A stretch of DNA of 25,090 bases from Planctomycetaceae bacterium (GTDB lineage: Bacteria > Planctomycetota > Planctomycetia > Planctomycetales > Planctomycetaceae): assembly GCA_016795125.1 (NCBI GenBank), contig JAEUIG010000087.1, forward strand, positions 1-25,090, in the 5' to 3' direction. Made by a program: the position numbers and the translations under genes. The notes below the pieces were generated by a model. It ran no database searches and was not told the DNA's origin. It was given only the letters and a program-made list of their open reading frames with translations. The stretch's first letter is position 1. Each line of letters begins with the position of its first letter. Of this stretch, positions 24,444 through 25,090 are shown piece after piece.

Positions 24444-25090
24444 TCACCGCTGGTAGATCGGCAGCAACTGATACGGCGGGGTCAGTGACAGCACGCCGAG
24501 CGCCGTCGTGTAAGCGTTGCCGAACCGTGCGTCGTGGGCGGCTTCGGGTTCCCAGGAGCCGTCGGCGTTCTGGTTCTCGAGCAGCACCTGCTGGAACGCG
24601 GGGTAGAACTGCTCCCAATACTCTCCGCCCAGCTGGAACATCGCCTGGCTGCAGTAGTAGGCGCTGTAGTGAAAGCGGTCGTCCGGGTGGTTCCGCCGGT
24701 TGTAGTTGCTGAACGGGTTGCGGAGGATCCAGCGGCCGGCGGTTTGGGCCATCTTCGTATTGTGCTCCCCGGCCATCGCGAGTGCGATAATGCCGCCGGC
24801 CACCGTTGCGCCGCTGGCGTAGCGTTCTTCATCGTCCGCCAGGGCGTAGACGAAGTCCCCTTCGTCGCCCCGGTAGCATCGCCGTACGTAGCCGGTGGCG
24901 TCGTCCACGAAATCGACGGGCACTTCGAAGCCGGCGTTCATGGCGGAGCGGTAGAACATCAGGTGCCAGACGGTGGCGGTCAGGTCGGCGTCGTTCGCGC
25001 CGACCGGCCGCATGTACCGCCAGCCTCCGTTGTCGCGCGCGTGTCGCTTCGGTTGCATCTGCAGGTTGCGCGAAAAGTCGATCGCGCGCA
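24444..25090 (-). CDS. Squalene-cyclase/prenyltransferase-repeat protein, C-terminal part
   Basis: Only the last about 215 residues lie in the window; the frame is open through its right edge (…AIDFSRNLQMQPKRHARDNG), so the true start is beyond 25090. The sequence resembles the alpha/alpha-barrel repeats of terpene-cyclase and prenyltransferase-like proteins: DNGGWRYMRPVGANDADLTA, ATVAGGIIALAMAGEHNT, FHYSAYYCSQAMFQLGGEYW, then NADGSWEPEAAHDARFGNAY and TTALGVLSLTPPYQLLPIYQ as the typical C-terminal end. In planctomycetes these are common secreted or cytoplasmic proteins of unresolved activity; true cyclase activity is not implied. Its stop codon converges on the duplicated membrane protein gene, 45 nt away. 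Confidence 0.8.
   Translation of the reverse strand, partial: RAIDFSRNLQMQPKRHARDNGGWRYMRPVGANDADLTATVWHLMFYRSAMNAGFEVPVDFVDDATGYVRRCYRGDEGDFVYALADDEERYASGATVAGGIIALAMAGEHNTKMAQTAGRWILRNPFSNYNRRNHPDDRFHYSAYYCSQAMFQLGGEYWEQFYPAFQQVLLENQNADGSWEPEAAHDARFGNAYTTALGVLSLTPPYQLLPIYQR

Noticed and set aside
24999..25058. ATG at 25058 as the true start of the squalene-cyclase-like gene
   Set aside because: The frame stays open with matching family sequence (AIDFSRNLQ) up to the window edge, so the gene is cut by the boundary.

Overview
The window is about 25 kb of GC-rich bacterial chromosome. The gene content points firmly to Planctomycetota, probably order Planctomycetales. It has a secreted PSCyt1/DUF1549/DUF1553 cytochrome-type protein, two Tat-exported DUF1501 proteins, a LamG-like secreted protein, WD40 and kelch propellers, a squalene-cyclase-like repeat protein and palindromic intergenic repeats. 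No rRNA, tRNA, CRISPR array, transposase or phage gene was seen. Genus cannot be fixed from sequence alone.

Layout. 1-200: a fold-back repeat rich in TTGCAA. 201-1556 (-): secreted pectate-lyase-like protein with a C-terminal calcium-binding repeat. 1557-1981: divergent intergenic region with two hairpin repeats and two promoter candidates. 1982-7127 (+): PSCyt1/DUF1549/DUF1553 protein, a small membrane protein, an ACAAAGACAC fold-back repeat and a DUF1501 protein. 7128-7731: another palindrome and a BlaI/MecI-type regulator with no M56 protease partner. 7878-10217 (-): a LamG domain interrupted by a seven-repeat propeller, and a four-helix membrane protein with a good intrinsic terminator. 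10323-12784 (+): a second DUF1501 gene bracketed by two copies of one G-rich/C-rich repeat, then a pure seven-blade WD40 protein. 12781-13437 (-): a phospholipid-methyltransferase-like protein that overlaps the WD40 gene tail to tail. 14100-16141 (+): a secreted protein of unknown function with a strong terminator, and a small anchored protein. 16277-19812 (-): an alpha/beta-hydrolase and a P-loop NTPase with two membrane helices inside its ATPase domain. 20071-24398 (+): an MFS transporter overlapping a secreted kelch protein, stand-alone CoaB and a duplicated membrane protein. 24444-end (-): the C-terminal part of a squalene-cyclase-like protein.

How the genes may work together. The clearest functional theme is envelope and extracellular biology: polysaccharide lyase, hydrolase, LamG and kelch propellers, and the DUF1501/PSCyt1 modules that in this phylum are usually encoded as pairs. 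The MFS-kelch pair looks translationally coupled and may import an organic or sugar acid. CoaB is the one clear housekeeping enzyme. I found no convincing defence island or biosynthetic cluster. The features most worth a second look are the number of unrelated palindromic repeat families in the first 12 kb, the split LamG architecture, the KAP-like NTPase, the orphan BlaI, and the transporter-kelch coupling.
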